Positions 11,639 through 22,477 of a stretch of DNA of 64,000 bases are shown here, in pieces. How positions within the stretch are numbered: position 1 is the stretch's first letter; every line of letters starts with the position of its first letter. Below the pieces are notes generated by a model, which was given only the letters and a program-made list of their open reading frames with translations, was not told the origin of the DNA and ran no database searches. The DNA is taken from contig NC_087062.1 in the NCBI RefSeq assembly GCF_963678635.1, forward strand, positions 5,074,193 through 5,138,192, read 5' to 3'. This DNA is from Symsagittifera roscoffensis (taxonomy: Eukaryota; Xenacoelomorpha; Acoela; Convolutidae). Made by a program: the position numbers and the translations under genes.

Positions 11639-12048
11639 TGGAACCTGATCTAAACTATATTTTATGATTGGATAAATTAGATATTTTACCACTGTAAAGT
11701 ATTTAATATTAACCAATCATGATCCATCTAACTAACAACCCACTTATTTGTAAGTGCTGAAATTACTTGTAATTTCAGCACCAGAGAGATTTGAATTTAA
11801 CTTAGAAATTAGTTGTCTCTCCAAGAGAACTTCAGCAGCCGCAACAAACCAGTATACCCTAGATCTATTGAGCCTAGCAGAGACTAGTTAAACACCCTGA
11901 GACTAGAAAGTATAAGAGTAAGATTAGGATCGGTATTAGACTAAGAAGTTGCACGAATCTATACGGCCGAAAATAAGATAGCGTGACGAGCAGACGGTGT
12001 ACCCTATCCGAAATTACTCTATGAGTTAACCACATCGGTCCTAACTCA
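11639..12048 (+). repeat. 5' LTR of the giant Gypsy element
   Basis: The LTR begins TGGAACCTGATC and ends CTAACTCA. By eye it differs from the 3' LTR at seven substitutions and one single-base indel (agga/aggga), about 2%. A TATA-like 'tataagag' lies at 11911-11918 and could be the promoter. A 12-bp-stem hairpin lies at 11754-11781. No canonical AATAAA is evident. Confidence 0.95.
11754..11781 (+). promoter_or_regulatory. Perfect 12-bp-stem hairpin inside the LTR
   Basis: GTGCTGAAATTA, a 4-nt loop CTTG, then TAATTTCAGCAC form a perfect inverted repeat. The same hairpin in the 3' LTR (28106-28133) has one stem mismatch (aaata for aatta). Depending on where transcription starts, it could be a promoter-binding palindrome or an RNA stem in R/U5. 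Its role is unknown. Confidence 0.7.
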
Positions 12049-12050
12049 TC

Positions 12051-12073
12051 TGGTGCGACCAGTGAGGCTCGAA
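12051..12073 (+). promoter_or_regulatory. Primer-binding site
   Basis: Two bases after the LTR end, TGGTGCGACCAG starts a 23-nt stretch that ends GGCTCGAA. Read in complement, it ends in CCA and contains TTCGAGC, the standard tRNA T-loop sequence, followed by a C-T-C-A-C T-stem strand and a 7-nt acceptor strand TGGTCGC plus A. It therefore looks complementary to a whole tRNA 3' end, from T-loop to CCA. I cannot assign the tRNA species from memory. Such a long PBS is unusual, since most are 10-18 nt. Confidence 0.8.
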
Positions 12074-13295
12074 TAAGACCTTAATAGCTTAGAATTAACC
12101 AAAAATAGATTAGAATTTAGACAAAACATTTTCAAAATGTTATACAATAATAATTTAATCGAAATGTCTCTACGACTCAATAGATCAGAGCCGATATTCC
12201 GAACAATAATAGAACTACCCGGAATTAGAAGAAGACCTCGAACAAGAGACGACATACGACAAAGTAGAAACTTACCAAATAGTTTTATGGTCGTACGGCA
12301 AAAGCCAACACAAACTTTTATATTTAGAATCTTATTGGCAATGAATTTAGATTTTCACCTGCAAACATAAAATTTTGAAGTCAACTTCTTGATCATTTTA
12401 GGCGCTAAACAAAATTATTAATATACAATAACGATTGATAAAAAGATCTCAGATCGCTTTCTTAATTTCTGCAGTCTTATATAAAACATGTTTGAAAAAT
12501 ATTTATTGAAAATGAAAATAAAAATTAGTAGCATGACAATAAATTGTTAGTAATCATAAAATCATCTGTTGTCCTAGCTTCATCACCTAAACATAACAGC
12601 AATCATAAACTCACTAATATCATTAAAAAACTAAATCTTTTTCTTAATTAAATTTAATACAAATTAAACTTAAATTCACTTAATTTTAAAATTAGATCAT
12701 CAAGGCTTATCCTTGGATCTCAATAAATTTTCTATTTCACTAAATTTAAAACCTGATCATCAAGGCCTATCCTTGGATCAAAAAGAACAATTTTGTTCTC
12801 CCCCACCCACTTAACAAGTGTCTAACGACCTCAAACGTCGATTCACTATCCAACCCTTCCAAAAGACCCAAGACTAATAGAAATTTTTAAATAAAACTAA
12901 CCATTCAAATTAGGATAAACAGTGAAAAACTTCGGTTATTCATCCTTCACTTGAACCCTCCTCTTACCAGACCCAGGATAGATCTTAGACTTAGTAAGTT
13001 TAAAATAGTATCTGACGAACTACTTGCGTTCTAATTATACCTGAACCTTGTGGATCGATTTACTATTCTCCAACCCTTGAACACAATCACTACCCCTAAG
13101 TAAGATTAAGTAAGTTAACACCGTAGCTTAGACTAGCCACGAGAAAGTAAAAAATCATTCTTCGGAATCGATATACCTTTCTCTCCAACCCTAAATTAAA
13201 AGACCCAGGTTAAGCTAACCAAAAAATCGTAAGGACTAACAGTCTAAGAAAATAGAAATACCTAACAAATTTTTGCATCCCTCATCCTAAACCTT
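12074..13295 (+). promoter_or_regulatory. Long leader with repeated hairpin modules
   Basis: About 1.2 kb separates the PBS from the first substantial ORF. A 60-bp module is repeated at 12677-12719 and 12737-12779. Each copy contains GATCATCAAGGC and CCTTGGATC, which can pair (GATC and CAAGG with CCTTG and GATC). A second module, 'cgat.yac..t.tccaaccct' often followed by 'aaaagaccca', occurs near 12839, 13054 and 13170. Possible splice donors 'gtaagt' lie at 12991 and 13110. These could be packaging, translation or splicing signals. This is inference from repetition only. Confidence 0.55.
12137..12370 (+). CDS. Small leader ORF, possible upstream peptide
   Basis: A 77-codon frame starts with ATG just after the PBS. 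Its middle is arginine-rich (I-R-R-R-P-R-T-R-D-D). I do not recognise it. In retroelements with spliced env-type messages, a short 5' coding exon is sometimes joined to downstream ORFs, and this could be one, but no clear donor lies at its end. It may be chance. Confidence 0.25.
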   Translation: MLYNNNLIEMSLRLNRSEPIFRTIIELPGIRRRPRTRDDIRQSRNLPNSFMVVRQKPTQTFIFRILLAMNLDFHLQT

Positions 13296-13757
13296 ATGTC
13301 ATTCAAAAATCTAGGAAATAAACAAACAATCGTTTTACACAACTGTGAGATAGATAACAAAAAATACGATCTTGTCATCACACCTCATACACAAACAGTT
13401 GGATACATTAGAACAAAACGACAAATAATAAAAAGAAAAATTATAAACAAACAAAGACAAATCAAACGAAAAAGATTTTCAAAAAATAGAAACGCATTTT
13501 CAGAATCAGAAGCCAGCAATTTAGATGAACTCTACAAATTAAAAGAATCAATTGACAAAAATTGTCCCATTCACGATCAATTATATTTTTCCGATTCAGA
13601 AACAACTTCAAATTCATCAAAAAGAGGAAAAAGAAGAATAAAAAAGCAATACAAACACAAACCAGTACACTTGTATAAATGGAATCAACCAATTAGACAC
13701 ATCGATAGTTATATATTAACAGTCAACAAACGAAAAAATGAGCCACACTCAAAGTGA
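13296..13757 (+). CDS. Small basic ORF ahead of gag (153 aa), unrecognised
   Basis: The frame has an ATG and is intact. Residues about 40-68 are very basic (R-T-K-R-Q-I-I-K-R-K ... Q-I-K-R-K-R-F-S-K) and look like a bipartite nuclear-localisation or RNA-binding stretch. Next comes a Ser/Glu/Asp-rich part (S-E-S-E-A, S-D-S-E-T-T-S), then a second basic patch (K-R-G-K-R-R-I-K-K). The stop at 13755-13757 overlaps the gag start at 13738 by 20 nt in another frame, so the two are translationally adjacent. Most Gypsy elements have no ORF here. The layout recalls small basic regulatory proteins of complex retroviruses, but no homology is claimed. Confidence 0.6.
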   Translation: MSFKNLGNKQTIVLHNCEIDNKKYDLVITPHTQTVGYIRTKRQIIKRKIINKQRQIKRKRFSKNRNAFSESEASNLDELYKLKESIDKNCPIHDQLYFSDSETTSNSSKRGKRRIKKQYKHKPVHLYKWNQPIRHIDSYILTVNKRKNEPHSK

Positions 13758-16700
13758 CGATAGTCCAGATGACGAAGAGGTTTACCCCTTCCTCATAGAT
13801 GCACCCGATAATGGAGGGCAACATGATTTTTGCAAGAATTTACTCGTAAATTTGTTTGAACCCGGAATCAGTCCATGCAAAGCAGAATTCCTAGATGTAA
13901 AAATCAAAAGACAAATTATTGAACATTATTTGAAAGATCTTGAATTAGAATTTTCAAAAGTATTCTTAGAATATATCAAAAGCATACAATATCATAATTC
14001 ACAAAGAGCAAACTCTATATTCACTAACAAAGTTTTTGCAATAATATATACCTATATTTCTATATTAGGAAAAACAGAATTTCAAAGTATCTCACCAACT
14101 GAAACATCCAAACATACAAAATTACGACATGAAATCACATTATTTTCACTTTTTCTACATATAATCAAAGAAACATTCACTAAAGACGATGTTTCACAAC
14201 ACACAAAACATGACTTACAAAAAATTTTGGCATGGTTTTTAAAAGATTATTTCACACATAATTTAGACTTAATTTCACAAGCAAGAAAAAATTTCAGACC
14301 TCAAAATCCAAATGATGATACTGCCATTACAGAACAATCAGACTACGTTTGGGACCCTGAATGGTCTCATCCTACATTTATAAATATCCCACAATCTATC
14401 TCAAGTCAAGCAAAAAGTACAATATCTTACCACAGAGATTATGTAAAAGTAGTACCACTAACCATTGATGCAACACCATTAAACTACAATACATTTTTAC
14501 CTGATACACGAAATAACAGTTTAAATTCGACCGTCTTGCACAATGAAAACCTTAATGGAATTAGAAATCTTACACAACAAGATATTCAAACACCATCACA
14601 CTTCATAAATGAAGAAATTGTCCAAACAGCAACAACTACACAACAAAGTATTTCACCAATACATCCAAATTTAACAACACCGAGAAATACAAACACTTCA
14701 CTGGCACAAGTAACCTTACAATCAACCGTTAAACCTTCGGTTGCTCCGAAATATTCACATATGGATTATCAAACATATAGACCCATGACAGTATCATCAA
14801 AACCACGAAAAACGTTCACAAGAAACACTTTTGCAGAACACAATTATAATTATGCACATTCGTCAAAAACAAACTACCCCCCACGAAAAAATAATAATCA
14901 TGTATGTTCTCACTATTGGGATAACCCAATGACAACAACCAACTCAGTAAATTTTCGAACTTATTCACATCCTCCACAGGATCATAGTGAAAATTACCCA
15001 TTCTTTCAACAAAATACAAATAAAAAGCAAGCACCTCATCATACGGATTATTTATCATCTGATGATGATTATTTACAACCAGACATTTTTGCACCATATA
15101 CCCCAGAATATCGCACACAAGGATCGCGACGACCTCAAACATATAATAGAATTTTTTCTCCAAACCCAACAGATACACGAAATCAACAACCAATACATAT
15201 GCCAAATCCAACTAATACACAATCTTTTCAACAGATTTAACCACAAAACCCAATGACTATGCACTCGTATCAACCAACTCAAATGCAAAATGAAATAACA
15301 CTTCCATATTATCTTCAGCAACACGAAATAACAAAAAATCAACTTTCAAATTTTTCGCAAATGCCAAACGCCGCAGAATCACTACAGATGAGAATGAATC
15401 CATACCTCATGGGTGGATCATCAATAACATCAAATAAACCACTGATGGTATTTACAGGAACTGATCCTGAATATTCTGTAGAAAATTATTTAAATGCAGA
15501 AACAGCAAATTTAATTTTAAATATAGGACCTGAACCAATTAATACGCCATTACATCAAAATTGGATACATAGACGCACAGCATTGATACAAACAACCTTA
15601 GATGGCGCAGCTCAAAATGGTTTTCATTAATACCTATAGAAATAAAATCAGACTGGAAAAGATTTACACAAGAATTTTCAAAAATGTTTGACTCCGAAAG
15701 AAATAAACAACACCAAAGTGTTTTATGTAATGAAATTCGCAGATTACCAAATGAAACCATCAAACAATTAGCAGTACGTATCGAAACACTAGTTCGAAAA
15801 GCATATTCACTGAACACACATGACTATAAAAACACAAAAATGACAGAAACTTTAATGATGACCTTAACACCTCAATTAAGGAAAATAGCAATAAAAAAGA
15901 GAGCATCTCATCCTTCCTCAATTCGAGAGCCAGATTTAGATTTTCGAAAACTAGTAGACAAACTAGAGCAAGCGGAAATCACAATGAAACTTGAAGAAAC
16001 AGAAAATCTAAAACTACAATATGTTAATCGAATTGAAACAAACACTACACATGTAAATAACATACAGGAATCAGATACAGACCTAGTTGAAAAAATCACT
16101 GAAATACTAAATATTTATGAAAAACACCCAAATTTTAAAGGCAAACCATCTTTCAAAAAATGGTGTAATTATTGCCGACGATACGGACATAGTATTTCCG
16201 AATAAAGACAAAAACAACAAGATAACCAAAACAAACCTCAAAAGCATAAAGAACCAAATAAATCGTTCTATCATTACATGAAAAAAGATCAAAATCTACC
16301 AAACACAAATATATATAGTAACAACAGTTCAGGAAAACCACTTCCGAACAACACCAATTACACAAGGAATCAATCACCATATAACTCAAGTTATAGAGGA
16401 AGATCACCAGAAAGAAGAAATACACAGAATTCTTCACAAAATAATTATAATCGATCAAATAGTCGAAATAACTATTCGAGATCAAATTCCAATGCAACAC
16501 AATTTGTTTCTAAATCCAGTTCCCAATCAAACCCAAGAAATAAACACTATTCCAATAATCAATCACGAAACTCATCATACAACAGAAATAGAAACTATTC
16601 ACATAATCGAAATAGAAGTTATTCGAACAATCGAAATCAGAATTACCCGAACAATCGATCAAAACATAACTCATATAATAGATCAAACTATCACAGATCA

Positions 16701-17195
16701 AATGAAAATTATCAAAACAGATCACGGAATAATTCACAAAATCGAGATTCAAGTTATAATAATCAATATAGAAATTATTCCCAGTCACCACATAGGAATA
16801 ATAACCATTATAATAATTCTAAACATCGATACAGAAGTAGTACACCAAAACATCAAAGACATATTAATCAAGTACAGTCAAATGAAGAAACAACATCAGA
16901 CCCCCCAGGTATTGATGACACAGGAAGTAACGAACTACAACTAAATCAAATAAACTGTCGATCATCAGATACAGAAAGTGATACAGAAAATACCATCTCC
17001 GTAAATATGATAACAGTCGAAAACGACTACGAACCTATCATATATGAACAACCTTTTACATCACATTTATATAAAAATCAATTGGAACTCCTTCACAATT
17101 TTTATTTTGAACCCATCGATACTACACAAACTGCACAAGAAATAAACGAAATTAACACGGTAAATAAACCCGATGAAAAAGACAAAACAAAATAA
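13738..17195 (+). pseudogene. gag: Gag, long, with zinc knuckle and N/R/S/Y-rich tail
   Basis: The frame starts at ATG 13738 and is open for 500 codons to an in-frame TAA at 15238-15240, then continues in the same frame to about 15628. A frameshift leads to the 15684-16205 frame, a TAA at 16203-16205 interrupts it, and it continues to TAA 17193. The N-terminal part starts acidic (S-D-D-S-P-D-D-E-E) and is followed by a helical region and a Q/N/T/P-rich linker. The capsid-like part has 'VFTGTDPEYSVENYL', 'FSKMFDSERNK', 'LAVRIETLVRKAY' and 'FRKLVDKLEQAE'. A CCHC knuckle reads C-N-Y-C-R-R-Y-G-H-S. Its last cysteine is not seen, because the TAA falls just after S-I-S-E. The tail is rich in N, R, S and Y, then acidic. 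Gag forms the particle and packages RNA. Confidence 0.85.
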
Positions 17196-17692
17196 TTAAA
17201 CACAAATCATATTTATCAAAATATACAAAAAGAACAACCCAGAGAAAAATTTGGACAATACCAATTCTCTTAGAAAGTCCAAGAAACAAAGAATTTCAAC
17301 CAACAGATCTTGAAATTGATTTTTTAATTGATTCAGGAGCAGAATCAAACATAATTAATATTCCCACATGGAATGAAATCAAAATATTACATCCAAAATT
17401 AACGCCTCTTGCAACCTCTAGTAAACTAGCAACAGCACAAGGATCAACATTAGTAAATTATGGAAAAATCCAATTATTCCTTCTCCCCACAAGAACAATG
17501 GAACAAAATAAAATTCTAAATAAACCATTTAAACAAATATTTCATATTAGTGATTTTAAACACAATATCATTGGCATACCATTTATATCAAAATATATAC
17601 CAACAATCAACATCTTGAATAGTAAAATACTGTTCAAAGATAAGTACACAAAAACAAAAAATACAGCTCTAACATTTTTTTTCAAAGATTAA
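17177..17692 (+). pseudogene. pol: Pol: aspartic protease
   Basis: This frame is in -1 relative to the end of gag and overlaps it for about 18 nt (17177-17195), so a -1 ribosomal shift is possible, though no classic slippery heptamer is visible. It has 'DFLIDSGAESNIINIP', in which the D-S-G-A catalytic motif lies at 17330-17341. Later 'HNIIGIPFISKY' fits the second conserved block of a retropepsin-like fold. The protease cleaves the Gag-Pol polyprotein. The frame ends at a T8 run (17673-17680) where one base change in length would let it continue into the next frame, so this stop is a frameshift lesion or an assembly error. Confidence 0.85.
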
Positions 17693-18221
17693 ATAAACAA
17701 CCACCATTCTTCTCAAAATTTTATCCAATTTATAACCAACAACGGAAACACCTGAATCCACTATCAGGAAATATATATAACTTTTCAATAAAACAAGTTC
17801 ACCAGTATGATAAAAGTCAAAATAAACAACAACTTTTTATGTCAGACTTTGAATTTAAACCTATTCACAAGTTTTTCAAAATCACGATTTCATCTATAAA
17901 ATATTTGAAAAACGCGAATTCCGACATCATTTCGCTACACGTGTATAACAATACACCGTATCAAGTAACATTACCCTTAGGACTTTTAGGATATTGCGAA
18001 ACAAACGCTACAATCTCACCCATACATGAAATAGCATACCGCGTAAATAATATACTCCAATTATTAGATATTTGCCAATCCACAATTCTTAACGAAGAAA
18101 TATCCATAAATAACATAATAAGCAACGAAAAGAGAACACAGATTATTTCACAAAAACACTATATTTTGAACCAACATTCAATATAACAAATTACACAAAA
18201 AAACAACAACAATTTTTAACG
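17693..18221 (+). pseudogene. pol: Pol: linker between protease and RT
   Basis: Open sequence in shifted frames (17839-18186 is the longest piece) links the protease to the RT. It contains K-I-T-I-S-S-I-K-Y, 'YNNTPYQVTLPLGLLGYCE', and a segment resembling the second half of some Gypsy protease-RT spacers. A frameshift near 18155 is needed to reach the RT frame. I do not assign a separate function to it. Confidence 0.6.
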
Positions 18222-19137
18222 ATGTTTAACATTGAACACTCACAAATTACACAAATCGAATTTGACAAACTAGCAAAACAACTACTAAAATATTCAACAG
18301 TCTACGCAACATCAAATTTTGATGTTGGGAAAATCAGTTCATCACTACATCTCCCGTTAAAACCTGACGCAGTTTTCAAAAAACAAAGAGGTAGTAAAGT
18401 ACCAATTCTTTTACATGACAAAGTAAACAGATTACTTGATATTTTAGAACAATACAAATTTATCTCACCAGTAAATAAAGAAGAACAACCAAAAGTTACC
18501 ACAGTTTTTAACCCTGTTATCATCCTAGCAAAAGGAGAATCATTAAAAATAGTTTTAGACGCTAGATACCTCAATTCACTAATAGACGAATCGAAATGCA
18601 ATTGGCCTATTGAACCAATACAAGTTATTTTAACAAAAATAAACGGAAAATACTTTACAACCGCAGATATGAATAGTGCATACAATCAAATGCCACTAGA
18701 TGAACAATCACGACGTTTAACACAATTTGTTATTGGAAATCAACAATATGAATTCAACCGCCTATTCTATGGAATTTCCATAGGACCAGCAGCATTTTCC
18801 AGCTTTTATGAGCAAAATTTTTAGACCACTAATACTCAAGAAAAACGCAATCACCTATTTAGACGATGTTTTTATGCAATCACAGACAAAAAAAGAAATA
18901 TTTACAGTTTTAGAACACTATCATAAAATACTTCAGAACGAAAATCTGAAGGCCGCCCCCGATAAATCACACTTTTTTTTAACAAGTTAAATTTTTAGGA
19001 CCTAATATAGAAAGAAACACAATAACTCCATTAAAATCACGCATTGATGCTTTTCAAAAACTTCAACCACCAACAAACGAAAAGAAAATCCAAGAATTCC
19101 TTGGAACGTTAAATTTCTTAAGCAAGTACGTTTAAAA
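18222..19137 (+). pseudogene. pol: Pol: reverse transcriptase
   Basis: The N-terminal part (18222-18824) has 'LPLKPDAVFKKQRGSKVP', 'NPVIILAKGESLKIVLDARY', the catalytic block 'FTTADMNSAYNQMPLDEQ' (D of A-D-M) and 'FNRLFYGISIGPAAFS'. A one-base shift near 18800 leads to the next frame, with the catalytic 'AITYLDDVFMQ' (Y-L-D-D at 18855-18866) and 'APDKSHFFLT'. Another shift near 18985 gives 'FLGPNIERN' and 'KIQEFLGTLNFLSKY', followed by TAA at 19134. All RT signature residues are present, so decay is by indels and a stop, not loss of the active site. RT copies the element RNA into DNA in the particle. Confidence 0.92.
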
Positions 19138-19138
19138 A

Positions 19139-19750
19139 ATGCAATTTCATTTAAGACCGTTCTATAATATCCTCAGACAACAAAATAATTTTGAATGGAC
19201 CACTGAACATCAAACACGATTTGAAGAAAATAAAAAACTTTTAACTGAACAAATTTCAAATACAATTCCAGATCTAAATCAACCATTCTATGCAATGTGC
19301 AATGCTTCAAATTTTGGCATCGGCGCAGCATTACTACAATCACATAGTGGTACAAATAAAATGAACCTTATATCAGCAAATTTCCGATTATTCACTCAAG
19401 CAGAGCTACGATTCTCAACTCTAATGAGAGAATGTACACCTATAATTTATACACTTACAGAATATGTATTTCTGATACTTGGATCAAAACATCCAACAGT
19501 TCAATTCACAGATCATAAACCAATCATTTTTATCTTTACACAAAAGTCAAATCCCAATCAACGAGTTTATAGATTTCAATTAATTCTAATGAAATTTCCA
19601 AACTTACATACAATTTGGACAGCTGGAAAGAATCTTGCATTACCCGATACATTAAGTCGAAATACACCACCTGAATTATTTACACGAAAAACTACAGTTG
19701 AAATACCCAAAAATTTTACCTTGCAAAAGACGAAACATCACCCCGACTAG
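19139..19750 (+). pseudogene. pol: Pol: RNase H
   Basis: The frame holds 'FEWTTEHQTRFEENKKLL', the tether found just before Gypsy RNase H, and 'YAMCNASNFGIGAALLQS'. Where the family has catalytic D in D-A-S, this copy has N (codon 19301-19303), which should abolish activity. Further on are 'LMRECTPIIYTLTEY' (catalytic E block), 'FTDHKPIIFIFTQK' (catalytic D) and 'ALPDTLSRN', the usual end of the domain. A frameshift near 19715 separates it from the integrase linker. Confidence 0.9.
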
Positions 19751-20143
19751 AATGCAAATATGCAGTAAAAACTGACATTGAACAATCACAAATAAACAAC
19801 CTAAAACATTTCCCACTTTACTTAGATTGCCAAAATAATCACTACGAAGTTAATCCACTAGGAACATCAACTTTCAAACCAATTCCATACTCACAATGGA
19901 TAAAAAAATAACACCCAACAAAAAAGAATAAAACACCACTCGCATAAAAAAGACCTTTTTCCGTTAATTGAAAAAAAAAATTTAATTGATAAAATAAATT
20001 TATCAGGACCACAAACAAATGATTCAAAATACACAATAAATCAAGTCTTTGACCTCCATGACCCACTTGACACAATTCCCCTATCTAAATTAGAAATTGA
20101 AAATTTTTTTCTCCCTCCAACAGATAAAATTACAATTGAAATC
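19751..20143 (+). pseudogene. pol: Pol: linker between RNase H and integrase, frame-broken
   Basis: Short open pieces in several frames carry on the pol composition. One reads 'LECKYAVKTDIEQSQINN' and another 'QVFDLHDPLDTIPLSKL'. An A-run at 19970-19980 and other homopolymers sit at the frame changes. No separate function is assigned. Confidence 0.5.
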
Positions 20144-21348
20144 TTGAAACAATATCAAAATCTTGACCCAGTAATTAGACAACTAAAATCATGGCACAAA
20201 TACAAAACTAAGCCCGTAAAGACAGATACCACAATTTTAGGAAATAAAACACTCCTCCGATATTTCCGAAAATTTAATAATACAACAATTAATGAAAACA
20301 CAGACCTTCTAGAATATCAATTAAATGATTCTACAGTTCCCTGTCTCCCTTTAAGTATGATATGATTCTAATAGCTTTTAACATTTCACATACACAAAAC
20401 ACTGCAGGAAACTCTGGATCAGAGAAAACATATTCAAATTTTACACAAAATTTTTATTTCCCAAATGCACCAATTTGGATAAAAGTACTATGCAATGATT
20501 GTATAAAATGTCAGCTAAAAAAACCTTATCCAAATCAAAAACAAATAGCACAAAAACAAGATTTTAAAGGACAAAGTTTATATTTTAACCATCGTACTTC
20601 ATTCGATACAAAAGGACCAATTTCACCATCCTCTGAAGGAAACTCCTACATCATGGTAATTGTTGATGCATTTACACATTATGTAGCACTCAACCCAGTA
20701 CCACCTTGTAACGCTTATTATGCTTACACAACACTTTATGAACACTGGATAGCTAAATTCGGATTACCCGAAATCTTAGTTACAGCCAACGGTACAGAAT
20801 TCATAAATAATGAAATCATCACACTATGTCACTTTTATAACATCAAACACAAACCGCGTACATCTCATGCACCTTGAACAAACGGTTTAGTCGAAGGTAT
20901 GAACCGTTCACTACAAGAATATCTTAGATGTATCATAAACGGAAATGATACAAGATACACAGAATGGTCACCAAATGTAAAATTGTTTCCCTTAGCATAT
21001 ATTTCACAAATTACAACAACTCTAGGAATGTCACCATACGAAATGGTATTTAATCAAAAGCCACGTAAACCAATTAAGTTTACAGCAAACTCTCATAAAA
21101 ATGCACAAGGTCATTGCCAACCAAATAAAGACTCAGTTTGTTATAACCTACTTTTACACACGCATGATGAAGATCATTTTCATCACCCACAAATCCTTAA
21201 ATTAACCTCCGGTACACACACCGAATGGATTTTAAATAGAGATAAAAAACACAATGAAATTTACCAAAGAATAACAAAAAAATTGTTACAAAGGCAAAAC
21301 ATTAACGAACAAAATAATTCACGCTTTACACCAGCCCCAGATTTATAA
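20144..21348 (+). pseudogene. pol: Pol: integrase
   Basis: The zinc-binding region reads 'HTQNTAGNSGSEKTY', then C-N-D-C-I-K-C. The second histidine of HHCC is replaced by N (A-G-N where the family has A-G-H). The catalytic core has 'FDTKGPISPSSEGNSYIMVI' (first D) and 'LVTANGTEFINNE', where the family's T-D-N-G aspartate is A (codon 20785-20787). A TGA at 20875-20877 stands where W is usual (A-P-W-T-N-G), followed by L-V-E-G-M-N-R with the catalytic E. The frames 20144-20365 and 20362-20877 meet at a small indel. The integrase would insert the cDNA. This copy has lost at least two key residues. Confidence 0.9.
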
Positions 21349-21885
21349 ATTGGAACATTTGTCTTAATACCTAATTTTAATACACAAAAAGGAACTTCTA
21401 AAAAATTACAACCCCTTCGCAAAGGACCATACCAAATAATTGCCAAACCCACTGACGTAACATATAAAATCACCGATTCAGGCCAAAAAGAAATTGTTCA
21501 ACATCGGAACAATCTATTGCCTTACTACCCAAAAGAATACGCACTACGCGAATTAATTCAATTATATTCTTTCACAAGTTTAAAAATTATTCAAAATCAC
21601 CCACATACGGAAAATGAGGTAAAAGAACAAAATGACATTCACCTCGAAAAACAAAATAAAAAATCAACTACAACCAAAAACAATACAAAAAAGCTAGATC
21701 AAAATATACCTCAAAAAGAAAGAAAAAATAGAAGAATGACAGAAAAAATTATACCCCAAGAACAAGTCGAGAAATCAAAACATAGAGAGTCATCACGACT
21801 TAGAAATCAACCACGTAAAAACTACAAAACATTCATCCCACAATCTAAAATATTAAGGAAAGTTGAATTTCAAAAACAGCTTTAA
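21349..21885 (+). pseudogene. pol: Pol: GPY/F module and basic C-terminal tail
   Basis: After a stop at 21346-21348 the same frame continues into 'GTFVLIPNFNTQKGTSKK', then L-Q-P-L-R-K-G-P-Y-Q-I-I and 'QHRNNLLPYYPKEYALRE'. R-K-G-P-Y plus the N-N-L-L-P-Y-Y block is the GPY/F module found at the C-terminus of many Ty3/Gypsy integrases. A K/N/E-rich tail ends with R-E-S-S-R-L-R-N-Q-P-R-K-N-Y. No chromodomain is visible. The stop TAA at 21883 closes pol. Confidence 0.85.
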
Positions 21886-22477
21886 TTTTAAAATTAATAA
21901 TCTTTGCACCTCTGAAACATTTTGAACTTTCATTTTTCAAAATAACATGCTGACAAACACGCAGAGATTCTAGTTCAAAATTAGCCAATAGGATTCATTC
22001 AATCCGTCACCTTCTATAACTATAACACAAACCAATTAGACGAAAGATATTAAACTCCAGGCATATCTTTAACTATAACTTTACAACCTCCAGGTCAAAA
22101 ATAAGCAAACCACTCAAACTTGACAACTAAAATAAATACCACCATAATATCATAACCCTCCCTTATCTAATAACGCAAAGATCAACAATATTTTCCCAAC
22201 TAAGACCTCAAAAACCCCCCAACCAAAAATGATAAATTAGCCTAAAGTAAAAATACGACCATATTAATTTAGCCTAAAGTACAAAAATCTCAAAAATACC
22301 CCAGATCACCTGACAAATAAAAATAAAGCAAAGAAGACCTCCCGCACACCATAAAATTCGCCCCCAACAATTTTTCACAAAACTCAACCCACTTGTCAAA
22401 AAATCAATAAATAATTCTACCACACTTGAAAATTACCCAAACAACAAAAAATATTCGACCAAGAAGCCATTTCCTAA
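21886..22477 (+). other. Non-coding spacer between pol and downstream ORFs
   Basis: About 590 bp has no open frame of note. A 'ttagcctaaagta' motif is repeated at 22236 and 22267, and 'aactccagg'/'acctccagg' pairs lie near 22053 and 22086. Composition is A- and C-rich like the rest of the element. Confidence 0.5.

Noticed and set aside
14816-16791. Minus-strand frames rich in Y, F, C and L over gag
   Set aside because: They are shadows of the A-rich gag coding strand.
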